Assembly (NCBI GenBank): GCA_964473355.1
Contig: CAYYOS010000096.1
Span: forward strand, 1 to 9,674
Length of the DNA: 9,674 bases
Source of the DNA: CAYYOS01 sp964473355
GTDB lineage: Bacteria; Pseudomonadota; Gammaproteobacteria; Burkholderiales; REEB80
Direction of reading: 5' to 3'
Both the position numbers and the translations under genes were made by a program. Shown here in pieces: positions 6,458 through 9,674 of this stretch (positions are counted from its first letter, which is position 1; each line of letters begins with the position of its first letter). Under the pieces are notes generated by a model that was not told the DNA's origin, did no database searches, and saw only the letters and a list, made by a program, of their open reading frames with translations.

Positions 6458-7303
6458 TTGAAAAAGTTTTTCCTTTGCTTGCTCTTGTGCGTTGGGTTAG
6501 CCCACGCGCAAGTAGCGATACCGCCCTTGCAGGCGCGGGTGACGGATTTAACGGCCACCTTGACGCTGCAACAACAACAAACCTTAGAACAAACCTTAAG
6601 CGCTTTTGAAACTCGTAAAGGCAGTCAAATTGCGGTGCTCATTGTACCCACCGTTAAGCCGGAATCCATTGAGGAATATTCAATACGCGTGGTGGAAGCA
6701 TGGAAATTGGGCCGCAAAAAAATCGACGACGGCGTTTTGTTTTTGGTGGCAAAGAATGATAGGGAAATGCGCATTGAGGTGGGGTATGGATTGGAGGGTG
6801 CATTACCGGATATAACGGCTAATCGAATTATCACCGAAGTGGTGACACCCGCTTTTAAGCAAGGGGATTTTTTCGGCGGTATTAACGCGGGGGTGGATCG
6901 CATTATACGCGTCATAGATGGTGAACCGCTGCCGGAGCCTGAAACCACTAAGTCATCCGCCGGTGGCGCAGACACATCTAATTTGTTCTTCATGGCATTT
7001 ATTCTGCCCTTTGTTTTAGGCGGCATTTTGCGGAGTATGTTTGGCCGATTTATGGGTGCGTCGGTAGCGTCGGGTATTGCCGGTTTTGCCGCCTGGGCCC
7101 TCGCTGGCTCAGCACTATTGGCAGTCCTGCTCGCAGTTTTTGCTTTTTTCCTCACCTTGGTCGGTGGTGGGATTGGTCGTGGCGGGGGCGGGGGATTCGG
7201 CGGTGGCGGTTTTGGTGGTGGGGGCGGATTTGGCGGCGGTGGCGGCGGTTTTAGTGGAGGCGGCGGAAGCTTTGGCGGCGGTGGCGCCTCGGGGAGATGG
7301 TGA
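6458..7303 (+). CDS. TPM domain protein with signal peptide, membrane segments and Gly-rich tail (YgcG-type)
   Basis: The 281-aa product has a signal peptide MKKFFLCLLLCVGLAHA, with likely cleavage before Q18, then a TPM domain (about 25-155) that includes ETRKGSQIAVLIVPT, DDGVLFLVAKNDREMRIEVGYGLEG and TPAFKQGDFFGGI. Hydrophobic segments at about 177-191 and 203-235 anchor it, and a tail of nearly pure glycine with Phe and Ser (236-276) ends in ASGRW. This arrangement fits YgcG-type proteins: the TPM domain outside the cytoplasmic membrane, held by C-terminal helices. Some TPM proteins are reported as metal-dependent phosphatases (for example plant TLP18.3), but the bacterial role is unsettled. 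The start is TTG directly after the lemA TAA, with no Shine-Dalgarno. The signal peptide begins at residue 2, so no later start fits, and translation probably depends on coupling to lemA. Confidence 0.9.
   Translation: MKKFFLCLLLCVGLAHAQVAIPPLQARVTDLTATLTLQQQQTLEQTLSAFETRKGSQIAVLIVPTVKPESIEEYSIRVVEAWKLGRKKIDDGVLFLVAKNDREMRIEVGYGLEGALPDITANRIITEVVTPAFKQGDFFGGINAGVDRIIRVIDGEPLPEPETTKSSAGGADTSNLFFMAFILPFVLGGILRSMFGRFMGASVASGIAGFAAWALAGSALLAVLLAVFAFFLTLVGGGIGRGGGGGFGGGGFGGGGGFGGGGGGFSGGGGSFGGGGASGRW
7163..7285 (+). repeat. Gly-rich low-complexity coding repeat
   Basis: About 41 codons made almost only of GGN glycine codons with regularly placed Phe, plus a few Ser, Ile and Arg, form the tail of the TPM protein (residues 236-276). 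The units resemble FGGGG. Such tracts can change length by slippage in multiples of three. Similar tails are common in YgcG-type proteins, so this is a family trait and not an artefact. Confidence 0.85.
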
Positions 7304-7305
7304 GT

Positions 7306-7797
7306 ATGGCGCGATTAATAAAGCACTTATTGACGCCCGTGTGGATGGCCAGACGTGTTTTTCCTGCTTCCGTGACTGCTGCGATAGAAGAGGAAATAAA
7401 AAAAAGCGAAGCCCAGCACGCAGGTGAAATTCGCTTCGTGGTGGAAGCGGCCTTAGATTTTTTCCCCTTACTTCGTAACCAAAGCGCCCGCGAGCGGGCT
7501 ATCGATGTTTTTTCGCAACTCCGTTTATGGGATACCGAAGGTAATAACGGTGTGTTGATTTATTTATTGCTGGCCGATCGTGACGTAGAGATCATTGCCG
7601 ACCGAGGTATAAACTCACGCGTAGGAACGGGCACCTGGGAGGGTATTTGCAAATCAATGGAAGCAGCGCTGTCGCAAGGGGAATACGAAAAAGGAATAGT
7701 ACTGGGCATTCAACAAATCACCGCACTGCTTGTGCAACATTTTCCCGCGCTAACCGGAAATAGCAACGAGCTGCTTGATCGGCCAATCGTCCGTTAA
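7306..7797 (+). CDS. Second TPM domain protein, without signal peptide
   Basis: A 163-aa protein with a TPM domain at about 25-155: EIEEEIKKSE-type helix, HAGEIRFVVEAALD, SARERAIDVFSQLRLWDTEGNNG, VLIYLLLADRDVEIIADRGI, and GEYEKGIVLGI near the end. There is no signal peptide or membrane segment, so it is predicted to be cytosolic, unlike its upstream neighbour. The GYG of the secreted paralogue reads DRG here. GGGGAG at 7291-7296 stands 9 nt before ATG 7306, which is therefore preferred; the in-frame ATG at 7297 would be immediately next to that site and would overlap the previous gene. LemA plus a long and a short TPM gene is a recurrent cluster in betaproteobacteria (family knowledge). Biochemical function is unknown. 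Its stop overlaps the convergent bpt stop. Confidence 0.87.
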   Translation: MARLIKHLLTPVWMARRVFPASVTAAIEEEIKKSEAQHAGEIRFVVEAALDFFPLLRNQSARERAIDVFSQLRLWDTEGNNGVLIYLLLADRDVEIIADRGINSRVGTGTWEGICKSMEAALSQGEYEKGIVLGIQQITALLVQHFPALTGNSNELLDRPIVR

Positions 7798-8558
7798 ACG
7801 GATCGCGCCGAATCTCCGTCCGGTTTGTGTTCATTTACGGCAAGCAAACTCCAGCTTCCCTCAACCAGTCCCTCAAGCGGTTTGAAATTAATTTTATACG
7901 CCATCTTTTTGCTTTCCTGAATCCAATAACCCAAATAGAGGTAGGGTAAGTTTAATTTTTTACAGAGTTCAATTTGCGACAAGATGCTATATACGCCGTA
8001 GCTGGCTTTTGGCACATTGGGCGCGAAAAACGTATAAACCGCAGAAAGCCCATCCGGCACCTGGTCCAAGACGGCCACTGCGCGCAGTAGTTCACCTTCT
8101 CTAAATTCAACCAAGCTGGTGTTGACCCCGCTTTTTAATAAGAATTGCGTGAATTGTTCGGGGCTATCACTATCCATTCCGCCACCGGAATGACGGTGCG
8201 ATTGATAGGAGCGATACAACGCATAGTGCTCTGGTTTAAATTCTAACTTTTCGTGATGCGTAGTGAGGTGCGCGTGGGATTTCAAAATGCGCCGCTGCAC
8301 CCGACTCGGTACAAAATCCGCGACTGCTATGCGCACCGGAACGCAGGCCCGGCATTGATTGCAATGCGGTCTATAGGTATGAAAACCACTACGGCGGAAG
8401 CCCAGCTGCAGGAGTTGGCCGTAAACCTCTGAACCAATTAAATGCACCGGTGTGGCAACTTGGGAACGCGCCATCTTGCCCTCTAAGTAATTACAGGGGT
8501 AAGGGGCGGTTAAATAAAATTGCAGCCGATATGAAGGCGGCTCCGATAACAAGCTCAT
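7794..8558 (-). CDS. bpt: Aspartate/glutamate leucyltransferase Bpt
   Basis: Transfers leucine from Leu-tRNA to proteins with N-terminal Asp or Glu, creating N-degrons read by ClpS and degraded by ClpAP. It is related to eukaryotic arginyl-tRNA transferases (ATE1). The 254-aa product has the N-terminal domain QFYLTAPYPCNYLEGKMARSQ, the GFRRSGFHTYRPHC stretch and a cysteine cluster C66-C69-C72 (CNQCRAC) with C22. The PVRIAVADFVPSRVQRR segment and the acyltransferase-fold C-terminal half follow, with VYTFFAP, SYGVYSILSQIE and the typical YLYLGYWI (206-213) and KMAYK. All family landmarks are present. The ATG overlaps the aat TGA as ATGA, so translation is probably coupled. Its TAA overlaps the stop of the converging TPM gene. 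Confidence 0.96.
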   Translation of the reverse strand: MSLLSEPPSYRLQFYLTAPYPCNYLEGKMARSQVATPVHLIGSEVYGQLLQLGFRRSGFHTYRPHCNQCRACVPVRIAVADFVPSRVQRRILKSHAHLTTHHEKLEFKPEHYALYRSYQSHRHSGGGMDSDSPEQFTQFLLKSGVNTSLVEFREGELLRAVAVLDQVPDGLSAVYTFFAPNVPKASYGVYSILSQIELCKKLNLPYLYLGYWIQESKKMAYKINFKPLEGLVEGSWSLLAVNEHKPDGDSARSV

Positions 8559-9238
8559 GGGCTACGCCAGGGTTGTGCAGAATAAGGATAGTTTATCAAT
8601 TTTGCCAGGGTCTTGGTAAATTCCCCGCGAGAAATCTCGCGGGCCCCGAGCGAAGCTAAATGTGCAGTGTTCATTTGGCAATCGATGAGTTCAAATTGCT
8701 GGCTATGCAACTTGTCTACTAAGTGAACCAAAGCCAATTTTGAGGCGTTGGCTTGGTTAGAAAACATTGATTCCCCAAAAAATACTTTCCCTAAACTCAC
8801 GCCGTATAGTCCGCCCGCTAATTTGCCGTTTATCCAGGTTTCGATGCTATGGGCAAAGCCCAGTTGGTGCAGACGCAAATAGGCGTCTTGCATGTGTGGC
8901 GTTATCCATGTGCCGGGTTGCCCCGGGCGCGGTGCGGCGCAGGCGGCCATTACCTCCGGAAAAGCAGAATTTATCCGAATCTCGTACTGCATATTTTTTA
9001 TATTTTTGCGTAACGACCGAGAGATTTTTAATTCGCGTGGAAATAGCACCATCCGCGGATCGGGGCTCCACCAAAGAATCGGCGATTCGTCGTTAAACCA
9101 CGGAAAAATGCCGTGCGCATAAGCGTCAAGCAAGCGCTCCGGCCTTAAATCACCGCCCGCTGCTAATAAGCCGTTAGGCTCACGTAACGCTTTTTCCACG
9201 GGCGGGAAGAGGTCATTCTCGGCTAGCCATGGCACCAT
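8555..9238 (-). CDS. aat: Leucyl/phenylalanyl-tRNA-protein transferase Aat
   Basis: Adds Leu or Phe from aminoacyl-tRNA to proteins with N-terminal Arg or Lys, making substrates for ClpS/ClpAP; it complements Bpt, which handles Asp and Glu. The 227-aa product (E. coli 234) carries FPPVEKALREPNGLLAAGGDL, GIFPWF, ILWWSPDPRMVL, TWITPHMQDAYLRLHQLG, LAGGLYGVSLGKVFFGESMF and IDCQMNTAHLASLGAREI. With the ATG at 9238, E156, D186 and Q188 fall at the same numbers as the E. coli active-site residues. A TTG at 9244 would add two residues but is unnecessary: ATG 9238 gives MVPWL, the usual start, and overlaps the dnaE2 TAA as TAATG. It lies between dnaE2 and bpt in one coupled run. Confidence 0.96.
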   Translation of the reverse strand: MVPWLAENDLFPPVEKALREPNGLLAAGGDLRPERLLDAYAHGIFPWFNDESPILWWSPDPRMVLFPRELKISRSLRKNIKNMQYEIRINSAFPEVMAACAAPRPGQPGTWITPHMQDAYLRLHQLGFAHSIETWINGKLAGGLYGVSLGKVFFGESMFSNQANASKLALVHLVDKLHSQQFELIDCQMNTAHLASLGAREISRGEFTKTLAKLINYPYSAQPWRSP

Positions 9239-9674
9239 TAACAAAAATCTCTAGATTCGGTTTCTAGCTTACTAATTAGGGCGGTGTGATCGATCAAAGA
9301 TTGGGTTACCACATGCATAACATTATCGCTGTGCTGCACATTGCCTCGGACCTCAATTAAACGACCATTTAAAATAATGCTTTTATATTTTATAACTTCA
9401 TTCGCCCATACGATAATATTAAAAGTACCAAATTCATCTTCTAGGGTTAGAAAAATTACCCCGTTGGCGGAATAAGGACGCTGCCGCGTAATGACTATGC
9501 CGGCCACTCGCACCTGGCGATGGCTAGCATAATCGCGTAACTGCTGGCTATGTAGTACGCCCATTTTTTTTAAGTGCGGGCGCAGTACAGCCAAGGGGTG
9601 GCGGCCCAAGGTTAAGCTCAAGCTACGGTAATCCGCGATAATCTCTTGCGCTTCAGAAGGCGAATTCAGCGCTA
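9238..9674 (-). CDS. dnaE2: Error-prone DNA polymerase DnaE2 (ImuC), C-terminal part (cut by window edge)
   Basis: The last 144 codons of a DnaE-type polymerase. EIIADYRSLSLTLGRHPLAVLRP is followed by an OB-fold with RVAGIVITRQRPYSANGVIF, LTLEDEFGTFNIIVW and NVQHSDNVMHVVTQSLIDH, ending in SRDFC. The LGRHPLA motif and the short end right after the OB fold, without a tau-binding domain, distinguish DnaE2 from the replicative DnaE at the other end of this window. DnaE2 works with ImuA and ImuB in damage-induced, mutagenic translesion synthesis, usually under LexA. Those genes would lie beyond the window, upstream of dnaE2, if present. The catalytic aspartates are outside the window. A TTG at 9621 is not a real start, since the frame and family similarity continue to the edge. 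Its stop overlaps the aat start. Confidence 0.93.
   Translation of the reverse strand, partial: ALNSPSEAQEIIADYRSLSLTLGRHPLAVLRPHLKKMGVLHSQQLRDYASHRQVRVAGIVITRQRPYSANGVIFLTLEDEFGTFNIIVWANEVIKYKSIILNGRLIEVRGNVQHSDNVMHVVTQSLIDHTALISKLETESRDFC

Noticed and set aside
6625..7155. 176-aa minus-strand open frame opposite the exported TPM gene
   Set aside because: Low-complexity shadow of a well-supported gene on the plus strand, with no recognisable domain or start signal.
7798..7819. Possible hairpin ACGGA / TCCGT at the convergent junction
   Set aside because: Only 5 bp with a 12-nt loop, no T tract on either strand, and inside the bpt coding region.
9236..9244. TTG at 9244 as the aat start
   Set aside because: ATG 9238 fits the family N-terminus and active-site numbering and overlaps the dnaE2 stop in the usual TAATG way.
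1..9674. tRNA or rRNA genes, CRISPR array, insertion sequence, phage or toxin-antitoxin module
   Set aside because: No direct-repeat array, cloverleaf, transposase, terminal inverted repeats or small paired genes were found on either strand.

Overview
The window reads as ordinary, gene-dense chromosome of a proteobacterium. A betaproteobacterium (Nitrosomonadales-like) is my best guess. This is inferred from an E. coli-type replicative DnaE, the tsaB-rimI-family 4 UDG run, a LemA-TPM-TPM cluster, and Aat plus Bpt encoded side by side. Base composition looks close to balanced. I see no mobile elements, tRNA or rRNA genes, or CRISPR arrays.

Layout: the 5' end of trhO (tRNA U34 hydroxylase) lies on the minus strand at the left edge. 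It is divergent from dnaE, the catalytic subunit of the replicative polymerase, across a 73-bp gap that holds a dyad and an extended -10 promoter. A 273-bp gap follows dnaE. It contains a very convincing set of three consecutive hairpins ending in a 10-T terminator: a candidate trans-acting small RNA of about 98 nt with C-rich, anti-Shine-Dalgarno loops. Then comes a tight plus-strand run: tsaB (tRNA t6A synthesis), rimI (S18 N-acetylation), a 4Fe-4S uracil-DNA glycosylase, a LemA lipoprotein, a secreted membrane-anchored TPM protein with a Gly-rich tail, and a cytosolic TPM protein. Neighbouring genes overlap, abut, or sit at most 14 bases apart.

A minus-strand run faces it: dnaE2 (3' end only, cut by the right edge), aat and bpt. 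Their starts and stops overlap (TAATG and ATGA), so they look translationally coupled. The two convergent runs meet at a shared TTAA where both stop codons overlap. The genes serve replication and translesion synthesis (dnaE, dnaE2), uracil repair, tRNA and ribosome modification (trhO, tsaB, rimI), the N-degron pathway (aat, bpt), and envelope proteins of unclear function (lemA, TPM).

The most notable item is the candidate small RNA between dnaE and tsaB. The protein genes all belong to known families and appear intact, apart from the two cut by the window edges.
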